Under the pieces are notes generated by a model. The model was not told where the DNA came from. It searched no databases and saw only the letters and a list, made by a program, of their open reading frames with translations. 64,000 bases of DNA from the NCBI GenBank assembly GCA_902613275.1, contig CACMGM010000003.1:34513-98512 (forward strand), given 5' to 3'. A program made the position numbers and the translations under genes. Within the stretch, counting starts at the first letter, position 1, and each line of letters opens with the position of its first letter. Below, piece after piece: positions 38,201 through 46,978 of this stretch. The DNA comes from an uncultured Alphaproteobacteria bacterium (GTDB lineage: Bacteria > Pseudomonadota > Alphaproteobacteria > HIMB59 > GCA-002718135).

Positions 38201-38649
38201 GGCACATCTCCACTTAAAGAAATTGAAAGAATAGGAAATGTACTAATGTTTACTTCATTTACTGTTGGCTCATCTGCTTCACTAGGAAGGTCACCTTTAG
38301 CTCTATCAACTTTGTCTCTTATATCCACCATTGCTTGATCAGAATCAAATCCAGCATCAAATTCTAATAAAACATTACCTCCACCTGAATAAGCCGTTGA
38401 TCTTACTTCTTTGACTCCTTCAACAGTTTTTACTTCATCTTCTATTGGTTTAACTAAAAGTCTTTCAGAATCTTGTGCTGAAATACCATTTTGATTAAGG
38501 GAAATATAAACTATTGGAATACTTACATCAGGAGATGATTCTTTAGGCATTGTAATATAAGTAGATGTCCCAGAAAAAATTATAAATAAAAGAATTCCCA
38601 TAAAAACTCGAGAATGGCTAATTGCGTAATCTATAATATTAATTTTCAT
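35254..38649 (-). CDS. RND-family efflux transporter permease (AcrB-like)
   Basis: 1131 residues, longer than AcrB (1049), with a central hydrophobic/linker insertion around residues 490-570. Two repeats of six helices and two large periplasmic loops are evident. The relay segment 'GLLVDGAIVVVEYADR' has one Asp where AcrB has two. 'GIVVNNNIILIDTF' marks the second half. The permease extrudes hydrophobic compounds or metals using the proton gradient. The adaptor gene lies five bases upstream; no TolC-type outer-membrane gene is in the window, so the pump probably uses one encoded elsewhere. The substrate is unknown. Confidence 0.93.
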   Translation of the reverse strand: MKINIIDYAISHSRVFMGILLFIIFSGTSTYITMPKESSPDVSIPIVYISLNQNGISAQDSERLLVKPIEDEVKTVEGVKEVRSTAYSGGGNVLLEFDAGFDSDQAMVDIRDKVDRAKGDLPSEADEPTVNEVNISTFPILSISLSGDVPNRTLQDLADILQDDIETIPSVLEAKIGGKRNEQVDILINPTAVESYGINLESLINIVRENNMMVSAGGQDTGDGSFDIKVPGLYETIEDVLNTPVKTSGDSVITFRDIAEVKRTFEDRQSYANVNGSNSITIDVSKRIGENIINTIDEVKKVTSKTQKTFPDNVEISFGNDQSKGIKTMLNSLQNNVIAAIILVLIIILGALGVRSGLLVGVSIPGSFLSGLLALSVMGFTINIVVLFALILSVGLLVDGAIVVVEYADRKMKEGLSVKDAFANASKKMSLPIISSTATTLAAFLPLIFWPGIAGEFMKYLPITLICVLISSLFMALLFVPVLGSILNTVSRILLQFIVPLLISLIFYNLISYGLGLLEFQGFSLFITIGKYLLSFALFIFVFIRIIPRVYKISESVNSTDKLVSKNAKILSSESNEPVLNVTGFVGFYAKILNYLLFHPLKVMISALVVLVAVNYTYTQVGEGVEFFPDVEPDLAKIVVFARGNLSVEEKKDYVSRVENIILKLQSERQEFKNIYSLSGNVSEQSESSEDFIGSISLEYTDWDKRRKSKIILAEILAATKSINGIKVESREQQGGPGEGKPINIKLTSDNKKLLINEGIKLKKFMDNYPELMNVEDNLPAPGIEWEINVDRKQASKFGANISSIGNVIKLATNGLKLGEYRPDDSNESIPLFLRYPNEGRTLDRIDNLRVTTSNGLVPISNFVEIVPNNRTGNIIRVDSKNAINIQADVEPGTYPDGKVRELEYVLGISDTAPSWRGRTLDLPRYELNSKIRAELIGENEDQKEAQEFLTGAFGVALFLMLMILLLQFNSFYSAFLILFAVVMSTAGVFIGLMVTAQPFGIVMSGVGVIALAGIVVNNNIILIDTFDFLKTKTSNIREAIIKTGAQRLRPVLLTTTTTVLGLLPMVTMTNVDFISREITRGSPDTQWWVQLSTAIVFGLLFATFLTLVVTPSALMFRENIKNWYKKKISN

Positions 38650-38654
38650 TTAGA

Positions 38655-39896
38655 TTAGTTTATTTTTTCACCAATACTTATATATTCTTGACCACTTACA
38701 ATTAAATTCACTTTCTCAGGTAATCCAGAAACCCACATTCCATCTATTGTATCCTTGATTGTTTTAGTTGGATAAAAAGTAACTTTTCTATCATTATCTA
38801 CGGCTTTTACACCTACAGTCCCATCGTCTAATAAAGTTAATATAGAAGGCGGTATTTTGTGAGCTTTAAGCTCTGAACCTTTAATAACAATTTTTGTTGT
38901 TATACCACTTTTATAAGAGAGATCTTTGTTATCAGCTTCAATAGTAATTTCGAATGTTCTCGTGCTAGTCTCAGCTGATGGAGAAATAAAAGATATTATG
39001 CCATTTTTTTTAATACCGTTACTATCTTCAATTACAGCTTTAGTGCCAACACTTACTTTATTTACATCAAATTCAGATAAATAACCCTCAATTTTAATAG
39101 GATCTAAATCAATTATAGTAAATAGGGGAGTTCCTATTGAGATAAATTCAGTTTCCTCAACCATTTTTTCAGAAATAATTCCATCAAATGGTGCCTTGAT
39201 AGTAGTTTTTTCTATATCTAGTTTAATGTTCTTTAAGATTGATTTTACATTTGAAATTTGCGCTTCAAGATTTGCTAAGGTAGATTCAAATTTTATTTTA
39301 ATGTCTTCTCTATCAGCTTGAGCATTAGCAAGATTAAATGATGCTAAACTTAATTTTGATTTTGAACTTAAACCTTTATCAATAAGTTGTTTTGCAGAGG
39401 CATATTCAATTTCATATAATTCAATTCTCTCAACATTTTGTCTAAGAAGATTATCTCTGTTTTTTTCATTTAAAATTAGTTCTTTGTTCAGTCTTTCTAA
39501 ATCTTTTTTTGCACTTGCAAGCTTTTCATTTCTATCCTCTAGTGAGATTGTAATCATTTCAGCATTTTGGGATACTCCATCTCCTCTTGCAAATTCAATA
39601 TTATCTATATTGCCAGATGTTTCAGATTTAACATCAATTTTTTTATTATGAATAGTTTGGCCTTGTAATTCAATTGATTGGTCAATTAAGCTAGAAGTAA
39701 AAACCTTTGTTTCAACAGAAAATATAAATTCTTTATCATCATTATTTTCTGCATCTTGAGAATATGTAGATTCTGTATTAGCACTAGTTTCTGAATTATC
39801 ATCTTGAGCAACAACATTATTTGTAAATTGACCAGAACCAATCCATCCAACAACAGTGGCAAGTATTATGAATGCTATAAATATTGATCTTTTCAT
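38655..39896 (-). CDS. RND efflux periplasmic adaptor (membrane fusion protein)
   Basis: 413 residues. An N-terminal hydrophobic anchor (about residues 5-22) is followed by an Asp/Glu/Asn/Ser-rich stretch, a lipoyl/barrel-sandwich half ('IDNIEFARGDGVSQNAEMI'), a coiled-coil hairpin of about 100 residues, the second half-motif 'TTIKAPFDGIISEKMVEE' and beta-barrel domains. It links the inner-membrane RND permease to an outer-membrane channel. It is the first gene of a two-gene operon, divergent from rlmE across 69 bases. Confidence 0.92.
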   Translation of the reverse strand: MKRSIFIAFIILATVVGWIGSGQFTNNVVAQDDNSETSANTESTYSQDAENNDDKEFIFSVETKVFTSSLIDQSIELQGQTIHNKKIDVKSETSGNIDNIEFARGDGVSQNAEMITISLEDRNEKLASAKKDLERLNKELILNEKNRDNLLRQNVERIELYEIEYASAKQLIDKGLSSKSKLSLASFNLANAQADREDIKIKFESTLANLEAQISNVKSILKNIKLDIEKTTIKAPFDGIISEKMVEETEFISIGTPLFTIIDLDPIKIEGYLSEFDVNKVSVGTKAVIEDSNGIKKNGIISFISPSAETSTRTFEITIEADNKDLSYKSGITTKIVIKGSELKAHKIPPSILTLLDDGTVGVKAVDNDRKVTFYPTKTIKDTIDGMWVSGLPEKVNLIVSGQEYISIGEKIN

Positions 39897-39965
39897 TAAA
39901 TGTCGTACATGTCATATATATTAAAGTGACTAAAAAACAATTTTTTGTTAGCTTAATTATCTTTT

Positions 39966-40565
39966 ATGAAATCAAAAAACTGGGTTAATAGACAAAAAAA
40001 TGATCAGTTTGTTAAGAAAGCTAAACAATTAGGGTATGTTAATCGAGCTGCATTTAAACTAGAAGAAATTGAGCAAAAATACAAAATAATTGAAAATTCT
40101 AAAGAAATATTAGAACTTGGATCTTCTCCAGGAGGGTGGACGCAAGTTATTTTAAACAACAATACAAATCTCAAAATAACATGTTTTGATTTATTAGATA
40201 TGAAAATCAATAATCAGGATATAATTTTTTATAGAGAAGATTTTTTAAAATATAATTTTAATAATATTAAAAATAAATTTGATTTAGTTTTATCTGATGT
40301 AGCTCCTAATACAACTGGTCATCAATCAACAGATCATCTCAGGATAAGTCAATTAATATATGAAGTTATAGACAGATTAGAAATAATATTAAAAAACCAA
40401 GGATCATTTATATTTAAAATTTGGAAGGGAGAGGAAGAAAAGGAAATTATAACGATGCTTAAAAAAATTTTTGATAAAGTAGAGTATTTTAAGCCAAAAT
40501 CATCAAGACAAGAATCAAGTGAAATATTTATAATATCAAGAGGATTTAAATTGCATGAAGGGTAA
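39966..40565 (+). CDS. rlmE: 23S rRNA (uridine-2'-O)-methyltransferase RlmE (FtsJ/RrmJ)
   Basis: 199 residues. The SAM-binding motif 'ELGSSPGGWTQV', 'SDVAPNTTG' and 'FKIWKGEE' match FtsJ; the catalytic K-D-K-E tetrad is traceable (Lys in 'NRAAFKLEEI', Asp in 'SDVAP', Lys in 'FKIWKG', Glu in 'SSEIF'). It methylates U2552 of 23S rRNA in the A-site loop, late in 50S assembly. It overlaps guaA by 11 bases, giving coupled expression of ribosome maturation and GMP supply. Confidence 0.95.
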   Translation: MKSKNWVNRQKNDQFVKKAKQLGYVNRAAFKLEEIEQKYKIIENSKEILELGSSPGGWTQVILNNNTNLKITCFDLLDMKINNQDIIFYREDFLKYNFNNIKNKFDLVLSDVAPNTTGHQSTDHLRISQLIYEVIDRLEIILKNQGSFIFKIWKGEEEKEIITMLKKIFDKVEYFKPKSSRQESSEIFIISRGFKLHEG

Positions 40566-42108
40566 ATTAGAAACTATTTTAATTGTAGATTATGGATCTC
40601 AATACACACAATTAATAGCAAGAAGAATAAGAGAGTTAGAAGTCTTTTGTCTTGTATATCCTTTTAATAAAATTACAAAAAAAATTTTAAATGAAATCAA
40701 ACCATCTGCATTTATATTATCTGGAGGTCCTAGATCAGTTCTAGATAAAAATGCTCCAAAATTAAATCAAGAAATTCTAAAAATGAAAAAACCAGTTTTA
40801 GCCATTTGTTATGGTATGCAATTAGTAACAAAAAATTTGAAAGGTGTAGTAAAACGTTCCACACATAGAGAGTATGGTCACACTATTATAAATATTAAGA
40901 AAAAATCACTTTTATTTAAAGGAATTATTAAAAAGAAAATCAAAGTATGGATGTCTCATGGAGATAATATCAATAAAATACCAAAATTTTTTTCAATAAC
41001 GTCTTTATCAAATAATAAAATTATTTCATCTATTGAAAATACTCAAAATAAAATTTATTGCCTTCAATTTCATCCTGAGGTCTATCATACAGAATTTGGT
41101 TCAAAAATAATTAATAATTTTGTTTTCAATATTGTAACAATAAAAAATAAATTCAAAATTCAAAAATTTATTGAAAATAAAGTATCAGAATTAAAAAATG
41201 AAATTAAGAATAAAAAAATAATTTGTGGTTTATCAGGAGGTGTAGATTCCACAGTTACTGCATATTTATTAAGTAAAGCTGTTAACAAAAATCTTCATTG
41301 TATTTTTGTTGACCATGGTCTTTTAAGAAAAAATGAAGCTAACGAAGTGTCAAAAATATTTTCCAAAAAATTTGGCAAAAACTTTACTAAAATAAATGCT
41401 TCTAATATTTTTTTAAAAAATTTAAATGATGTTTCCGATCCTGAGAAAAAAAGAAAAATAATTGGAAAAACATTTATAGAAGTTTTTGATAAAGCAGCTA
41501 AAAAAATATCAAATGTAGATTATTTAGGACAGGGGACTCTTTATCCTGATATTATAGAAAGTATTCCATTTTTTGGAGGTCCAACAGCTAAAATAAAAAG
41601 TCACCATAATGTTGGAGGCTTACCAAAAAAAATGAAATTAAAAATTGTGGAACCATTAAGAGAATTATTCAAAGACGAGGTAAGAAATGTTGGAAAGCAA
41701 TTAAAAATAGATAAACATTTACTTTTAAGACATCCATTTCCAGGGCCAGGTTTAGCAATTCGAATACCGGGAGTAATTGATAAAAAAAAGATCTTAATTC
41801 TTCAGGAAGCAGATCATATTTTCATTCAGTACTTAAAAGAGAAAAAACTTTATAATAGAATTTGGCAAGCTTTTGTGGTCTTGTTACCAGTAAAATCAGT
41901 AGGCGTTATGGGAGATGAAAGAACATACAATTACTCGGTTTCACTTAGAGCTATTACTTCAGTTGATGGAATGACAGCTGATTTTTATATGTTTACAAAT
42001 AATCAACTAAAAGAAATATCATCTCGTATAATTAATAAAGTAAAAGGCATTAACAGAGTATTATATGACTTTACTTCAAAACCTCCTGGAACTATTGAGT
42101 GGGAATAA
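40555..42108 (+). CDS. guaA: GMP synthase (glutamine-hydrolysing)
   Basis: 517 residues. The class I amidotransferase domain has the nucleophile Cys85 in 'LAICYGMQL' and 'LQFHPEVYHTEFG'; the ATP pyrophosphatase domain has 'GLSGGVDSTVT', and the dimerisation domain ends in 'KPPGTIEWE', the invariant C-terminus. It aminates XMP to GMP. The start overlaps rlmE by 11 bases. The 238-base space after it is the widest gene-end gap in the window. Confidence 0.98.
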   Translation: MKGKLETILIVDYGSQYTQLIARRIRELEVFCLVYPFNKITKKILNEIKPSAFILSGGPRSVLDKNAPKLNQEILKMKKPVLAICYGMQLVTKNLKGVVKRSTHREYGHTIINIKKKSLLFKGIIKKKIKVWMSHGDNINKIPKFFSITSLSNNKIISSIENTQNKIYCLQFHPEVYHTEFGSKIINNFVFNIVTIKNKFKIQKFIENKVSELKNEIKNKKIICGLSGGVDSTVTAYLLSKAVNKNLHCIFVDHGLLRKNEANEVSKIFSKKFGKNFTKINASNIFLKNLNDVSDPEKKRKIIGKTFIEVFDKAAKKISNVDYLGQGTLYPDIIESIPFFGGPTAKIKSHHNVGGLPKKMKLKIVEPLRELFKDEVRNVGKQLKIDKHLLLRHPFPGPGLAIRIPGVIDKKKILILQEADHIFIQYLKEKKLYNRIWQAFVVLLPVKSVGVMGDERTYNYSVSLRAITSVDGMTADFYMFTNNQLKEISSRIINKVKGINRVLYDFTSKPPGTIEWE

Positions 42109-42112
42109 ACCA

Positions 42113-42309
42113 ATGATTTGTATTAAAACTAATATACCAGAAGAAATCTGTAGAATAGATGATTAATTAAAAGCGATTTATCATAGTAAAGATACTATAT
42201 GTATTTGGGTTTTTAGAACAAGAGAAGATAGAAATAAATATATGGAATGGATGAAACTATTGGTATGAAAAAAGATGAAAGACAAAATTATTTTGATAAT
42301 TTTTATTAA
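42113..42309 (+). pseudogene. Decayed small gene of unknown function
   Basis: Five bases after guaA an ATG opens a frame 'MICIKTNIPEEICRIDD', then a TAA (42164-42166), then continues in the same frame as 'LKAIYHSKDTICIWVFRTRE' and 'DRNKYMEWM' before another stop near 42263. A second frame, offset by two, then gives 'DETIGMKKDERQNYFDNFY' and stops at 42307-42309. The composition of these pieces (alternating hydrophobic strand, charged helix, no low-complexity runs) looks like real protein rather than AT-rich intergenic noise. The simplest reading is one gene of about 65 codons broken by a nonsense change and a frameshift, or two sequence errors. I do not recognise the family. Confidence 0.45.
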
Positions 42310-42346
42310 TAAACTTAGACAAATTTAAAAATTGAGAAAGTATAAA

Positions 42347-42676
42347 TTAATCCAAAATTTTAAATATTTTTCTATTCAATGAAGATAATAGCTGATCTAA
42401 ATTTTCATATTTCTTAATTTGATTTTTAGATTTTAAATTATAAAAAATTTTTCTTTTTTTTCTCTCTAGTGATTTATTTAGTATGCATTCTGGAGTTGCT
42501 AGACTATGTTTAAATATATAAAAAAATGCATTATTTTTATTAAAATCAATAGCATAATCTTTCCATTCTCCATTAGAAACTCCTTTAGAATAAAGATTTA
42601 GGATTTTGGCGAGTTCATCTTTGGAAAAGTAGAGATTGTGATTGTTAGTTGAAGCACTAGATGTTACTAAGCCCAT
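42347..42676 (-). CDS. DUF2794 protein
   Basis: 109 residues. The block 'LYFSKDELAKILNLYSKGVSNGEWKDYAID' (fragment 'GVSNGEWKDYAID') followed by 'AFFYIFKHS' and a final helix 'LDQLLSSLNRKIFKIL' matches the DUF2794 family, which is nearly restricted to alphaproteobacteria and whose function is unknown. No membrane segment or signal peptide is seen. It is divergent from the thioredoxin-fold gene with 24 bases between. Confidence 0.8.
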   Translation of the reverse strand: MGLVTSSASTNNHNLYFSKDELAKILNLYSKGVSNGEWKDYAIDFNKNNAFFYIFKHSLATPECILNKSLERKKRKIFYNLKSKNQIKKYENLDQLLSSLNRKIFKILD

Positions 42677-42700
42677 AAATTAAGAGTATAACAAAAATTT

Positions 42701-43252
42701 ATGCCTGTAAATGCCCCAAATGATAATTTAGATGTATTAGCACCATCATTTAATCTTAAAAATATAGATGATGAGATAGTTTCTTTAGATAATACAAAAG
42801 GATTAAATGGCACTGTTATTGTTTTTATATGTAATCATTGTCCATACGTTAAAGCAATTGCAAGTAGATTAAAAAAAGATGCAGATGAGTTACTAGAGCA
42901 CTCAATAAATACAGTTGCAATTATGTCAAACGATGTAATTAATTATCCAGATGACTCCTTTGATAATATGAAGACATTCTCAAAAAAATATAAATTTAAT
43001 TTTCCATATCTTTATGATGAAACACAAGAAGTAGCAAAAAATTACAATGCTGTTTGTACCCCAGATTTTTTTGGTTTTGATAAAGATCTCAAATTAAAAT
43101 ATAGAGGTAGAATAGACTCAGGTGTAATGAATGCAAATCAAAATTCAAATATTGAAAGAGATCTTTATAATGCAATGATTAAAATCAAAAATGAGGGAGT
43201 AGGTCCAACTAATCAAATGAATAGTATTGGCTGTTCAATAAAGTGGAAATAG
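42701..43252 (+). CDS. Thioredoxin-fold protein (peroxiredoxin/AhpC-TSA-like) with CxxC site
   Basis: 183 residues with no signal peptide, so probably cytoplasmic. 'APSFNLKNIDDEIVSL' and 'VFICNHCPYVKA' give a CxxC redox site (Cys-Asn-His-Cys-Pro) in a redoxin fold, and 'CTPDFFGFDKDLKLKYRGR' is the cis-Pro region. The family is widespread but poorly characterised; a thiol-disulfide or peroxide-related role is inferred. The yfgM-like gene begins one base after its stop, so it may be the first gene of the yfgM-bamB-der transcript. Confidence 0.85.
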   Translation: MPVNAPNDNLDVLAPSFNLKNIDDEIVSLDNTKGLNGTVIVFICNHCPYVKAIASRLKKDADELLEHSINTVAIMSNDVINYPDDSFDNMKTFSKKYKFNFPYLYDETQEVAKNYNAVCTPDFFGFDKDLKLKYRGRIDSGVMNANQNSNIERDLYNAMIKIKNEGVGPTNQMNSIGCSIKWK

Positions 43253-43253
43253 T

Positions 43254-43916
43254 ATGAGTCAGGAGAATAAAAATAATAGTTTATTAAAAAAAATACAAAA
43301 TTTTATTTTCAAAAACTACATACAATTAATAATTTCATTAGTAATTTTGCTAATTATATTTATTGGATTCCAAACATATAATTATTTTAAAATTCAAGAT
43401 ATTAAAAACTCAAGTATAAGTTTTTTTGATATTATCCAAGATAATCAAAATGATTTAAGTAGTTTAGAAAAATTAATTGATGATGATAATATTTTTTCTA
43501 TTTTATCAAAATTAAAATTAATTCAGCAAAATAATGAAAATAAAAATTTTAGTTACTCTAATGAATTGTATAAAGAATTACTTGCATCATCAAATTTAAA
43601 TGATCTTTACAAATCGGCTATCGCTGCAAATGCTTCATACACAATGATTAATGCATCTTATGAAGATAATACTAATAATTATTTAAATGATATATCAATT
43701 TATATAAATGGTATTAACGATGAGTTAGATAGTTATTTTTCTATTAAAAAGGAATTAGAATATTTATTAATCGTTACAGAAATTGATCTTAATAAATCTG
43801 AATATAGTAATTCAAAAGCTTTGGATAAATATAATGAAATATTTAATTCAAGTTTTATTTCTGCCTCTACAAAAGAAAGAGTGAAAAAGATTCATGAGTT
43901 TCAGCTTTATAAGTAA
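43254..43916 (+). CDS. YfgM-like TPR-domain membrane protein
   Basis: 220 residues. A charged N-terminus, one transmembrane helix (about 21-42) and a periplasmic region of TPR-like helices match YfgM. In E. coli the order is yfgM-bamB-der, and here the same three genes follow one another, which supports the assignment more than the sequence itself does. YfgM attaches to the SecYEG translocon and periplasmic chaperones. Very Asn/Ser/Asp-rich. It overlaps bamB by 23 bases. Confidence 0.75.
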   Translation: MSQENKNNSLLKKIQNFIFKNYIQLIISLVILLIIFIGFQTYNYFKIQDIKNSSISFFDIIQDNQNDLSSLEKLIDDDNIFSILSKLKLIQQNNENKNFSYSNELYKELLASSNLNDLYKSAIAANASYTMINASYEDNTNNYLNDISIYINGINDELDSYFSIKKELEYLLIVTEIDLNKSEYSNSKALDKYNEIFNSSFISASTKERVKKIHEFQLYK

Positions 43917-45138
43917 AATAGCGCTATATCTATCTTTCTTATTTGTTTTTTCATGCGTGGATACAATATCTTCATTAAGAAATAATGACAACATTGATTC
44001 TGATGATTATACCTTTCAATTAGAAACAGAAGAATTATTAGATTTTAGTTTTTTTGAACAATATGATGAAAACGTAATAGATAATTATACATATAACGCC
44101 TCTGATTATAATTTTTTAGATAAAGATATAGCTGCATTAAAATTTAATAACTATGAAGCAAAATATAAAAATAATGAGCCAATAAATGTTATACAACTTG
44201 ATGAAAGTTTTTACTCATTAAATTTAGACGGGCAACTTCTAAAATTTGATTTAAATAGTGGAAAGTTGATTGAAAGAATTAATGTTGGTTTAGATCAAGT
44301 AAATAAAGTACCTATATCTTTTTCTCTTTATAATAATGATTTTATTATTGCTTTTAAATCAGGAGAAGTAGCTAGAATTAACAAATTAGGTCAAGTTCTA
44401 TGGTTATTTAAAAATGAAGATTTATTAAATACCCCAGTCAAAATCTTTGATGATTATCTGATAATATTATATCCAGAAAAAATTGTTTTTTTATCAATTT
44501 TAAGTGGAGATACAATTTATGAGAAAGAGTTTAAATCAAGTAATATAATTCAATCATCGGGAGGTAAGATTGTAAATTATTTTAATATCGTTTTCTTTAT
44601 ATTACCTAATAGTGAATTTAATTCTTTAGATACATATCTGTTTGAGGAACATAGTATAAATTTTGATAATATTGAACTTAATACCTCACTTAATAATTTA
44701 AAAGATCAAATACACCTGTACAAAAATTTTCTAGTTTATTTTGATGATGGCAATATTATTCATACTTACGATATAAATAAAAACAAGTTTCTATTAGTTA
44801 ATTTTAGAATAAGTAACTCGTCTTCAGCTATATTTTTTAATAATTCATTAATTTCTAAAAATGAAAATTTTATTGAATTCTATAATATTAAGAATGGAAA
44901 CTTATTCTCAAGAATTAATATCAACAAAATTCTTAATAAAAAATCAAAATTAATAAATTCTCTAATCATAAATAAAAATGTTCATTTATTTACAGATAAT
45001 GGTGAAATAATTATACTAAATCAGAATCTTGAAATTCAAGAAACGATAAATTTTAAAATTAAAAATATTAATAAAGTTTATAATTATCAAAATAAAATTT
45101 TTATAAGTACTGAAAAAGGTATTACTTACATTTATTAA
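43894..45138 (+). CDS. bamB: BamB-like outer-membrane assembly lipoprotein (beta propeller)
   Basis: 414 residues. A lipoprotein signal peptide ends in 'LFVFSC' with the lipidated Cys21. The rest is repeated beta strands with Gly/Lys-rich turns ('SLNLDGQLLKFDLNSGKL', 'ARINKLGQVLW') typical of a PQQ-like eight-bladed propeller, though the tryptophan repeats are eroded. BamB helps BamA fold outer-membrane proteins; the outer-membrane targets LptD and others are encoded later in this window. Position between yfgM and der is the conserved order. Confidence 0.82.
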   Translation: MSFSFISKIALYLSFLFVFSCVDTISSLRNNDNIDSDDYTFQLETEELLDFSFFEQYDENVIDNYTYNASDYNFLDKDIAALKFNNYEAKYKNNEPINVIQLDESFYSLNLDGQLLKFDLNSGKLIERINVGLDQVNKVPISFSLYNNDFIIAFKSGEVARINKLGQVLWLFKNEDLLNTPVKIFDDYLIILYPEKIVFLSILSGDTIYEKEFKSSNIIQSSGGKIVNYFNIVFFILPNSEFNSLDTYLFEEHSINFDNIELNTSLNNLKDQIHLYKNFLVYFDDGNIIHTYDINKNKFLLVNFRISNSSSAIFFNNSLISKNENFIEFYNIKNGNLFSRININKILNKKSKLINSLIINKNVHLFTDNGEIIILNQNLEIQETINFKIKNINKVYNYQNKIFISTEKGITYIY

Positions 45139-45139
45139 A

Positions 45140-46429
45140 ATGAATATATTAATTTTAGGTATGCCAAATGTAGGCAAAACATCACTTTATAATTTAATTA
45201 CAAATAAAAATAATAATATAATTCATGATACCATTGGTACAACAAGAGATTGGCACGTATCACCTCTTAAATTGAATAGAAATATTGATGTGTATGATAC
45301 ACCGGGAATAATTAATCAAAAAAGTTTAGTAACAAAGAGTGTCAGTTATATAATAAGGAAAATAGATATTTTTGTTTATGTTATTGACTACAAAGCAGAG
45401 AATTACTTTTTAGATAAAGAATTGATTAATGAATTAAGAAAATTTAATAAAGAAATAGTAGTTATTATCAATAAAGATGATAATTTTAGACAAGATAAAA
45501 AAATTGACAACCTTGGTATAAAGAATGTTTATTTTATCTCATGTTCACATAATATAGGTATTCAAGACTTTTTAGATTTTTTATCAGAATATGATGTTAA
45601 AGATAATAAGTTAATAAATTACGATTTTTCTTTAGGGTTATTTGGCAAAACAAATGTAGGGAAAAGCACTCTCTTAAACAAATTAGTAGGATTTGAGAGA
45701 TCAATTGTAAGTAATCGACCAAAAACTACAACTGATATTGTTTCTTCTTCATATAATTTTAAAGGTAATACCTATTCAATTAAAGACACTGCAGGTTTAA
45801 TTAAAAAAAATAAAATTGATAAAAATAGTCTTGATTTTTATGTCACCAAAAAAACTTTATCAATTATCAATGAAATTAATTTAAATATTTTCCTTATTGA
45901 TATTGAACAAGGCTTTGACAATCAATCAAAAAAAATATTTAATTTAATTTATCAAAAATCTAATATTTTATTATTTATAATTAATAAAACTGATTTAGTT
46001 AAAAAAAATAAAAAGAAAGTAATTAATGAATTAATTAAAGATATTTATTATGAATTTTCTCAATCAAAAAATATAATTATTATACCAATTTCAACACTAA
46101 ATAAAAAAGATATTTTATTTTTAAAAAATAAGATTCGTGAACTAATTTTGGAAATAAATAAAAATATATCAACTTCACAAATTAATAAGTGGTTAAATCA
46201 TGTTGTTGAAAATAATTCTCACCCAAGAATAAATGGGAAAGAAGTTAAATTTAAATATGGCACTCAGATTTCAAAAAACCCCTTAACAATAAAAATTTTT
46301 TCAAACTTTTCAAAAGAAATATCTAATTCATATAAAAGATATTTGCTTAATAATTTTTATAATTTCTTTAAAATTAAAAGTAGAAATTTAAAAATTTTAT
46401 TTTCTAAATCTAAGAATCCTTATGATTAG
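45140..46429 (+). CDS. der: Ribosome-assembly GTPase Der (EngA)
   Basis: 429 residues with the diagnostic tandem GTPase domains. G1 motifs are 'GMPNVGKTS' (7-15) and 'GKTNVGKST' (169-177); G3 motifs are 'DTPG' and 'DTAG'; 'NKDD' and 'NKTD' are G4. A C-terminal KH-like domain follows ('HPRINGKEVKFKYGTQ'). It acts late in 50S subunit assembly. It ends three bases from the convergent cvpA gene. Confidence 0.95.
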   Translation: MNILILGMPNVGKTSLYNLITNKNNNIIHDTIGTTRDWHVSPLKLNRNIDVYDTPGIINQKSLVTKSVSYIIRKIDIFVYVIDYKAENYFLDKELINELRKFNKEIVVIINKDDNFRQDKKIDNLGIKNVYFISCSHNIGIQDFLDFLSEYDVKDNKLINYDFSLGLFGKTNVGKSTLLNKLVGFERSIVSNRPKTTTDIVSSSYNFKGNTYSIKDTAGLIKKNKIDKNSLDFYVTKKTLSIINEINLNIFLIDIEQGFDNQSKKIFNLIYQKSNILLFIINKTDLVKKNKKKVINELIKDIYYEFSQSKNIIIIPISTLNKKDILFLKNKIRELILEINKNISTSQINKWLNHVVENNSHPRINGKEVKFKYGTQISKNPLTIKIFSNFSKEISNSYKRYLLNNFYNFFKIKSRNLKILFSKSKNPYD

Positions 46430-46432
46430 ACA

Positions 46433-46978
46433 TTATTCATCTGTACTCTTATAACTTTCAATAATATTATTATTATATTCAGAAATTTGCATAAGAATAT
46501 TTGAATTTTCTACAAAAAATAAATGAAAATTTTTCAATATCTCAACATCATTATTATCAGTTAAATACAATACACTACTATAAATTATATATGAAAATAG
46601 GATGCCATATAAGATTCCAAAAAATTTATCAAATATCACTCCTAAAATTTTTTTATCTAAGTCACTATTTAAAAATTTTCTTATTCTTTTTAATATAAAT
46701 AAACTAATTAAGAAAATTATTGGTATTGAAATAATTATACTTACAACACTAACAAATTGTTCAAATCTCTGTAAAAAATTAATATTTAAGAGTTGTTCAC
46801 TTAAAAAATCTGAAAGATATTGATAACTATATATGGTTACAAATACAGAACCAACCCATGTTAATAACCCCAATATAGAATTAATAAATCCTTTCCAGAA
46901 ACTAAAAATAACAATTACTGCAGTTAAAATTAATACTACATAATCAAAAAATATTAATTCAAAATTTAAAAAAGTCAT
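46433..46978 (-). CDS. cvpA: CvpA-family membrane protein
   Basis: 181 residues with four hydrophobic helices. The N-terminal 'FDYVVLILTAVIVIFSFWKGF' (fragment 'IFSFWKGFINSILGLLTWV') matches CvpA. CvpA is needed for envelope integrity and colicin V export in enterics. In many alphaproteobacteria the order is alr-radA-cvpA-purF; here an MMPL exporter fills the radA place and purF is absent. The start overlaps the exporter stop by four bases (ATGA). Confidence 0.85.
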   Translation of the reverse strand: MTFLNFELIFFDYVVLILTAVIVIFSFWKGFINSILGLLTWVGSVFVTIYSYQYLSDFLSEQLLNINFLQRFEQFVSVVSIIISIPIIFLISLFILKRIRKFLNSDLDKKILGVIFDKFFGILYGILFSYIIYSSVLYLTDNNDVEILKNFHLFFVENSNILMQISEYNNNIIESYKSTDE

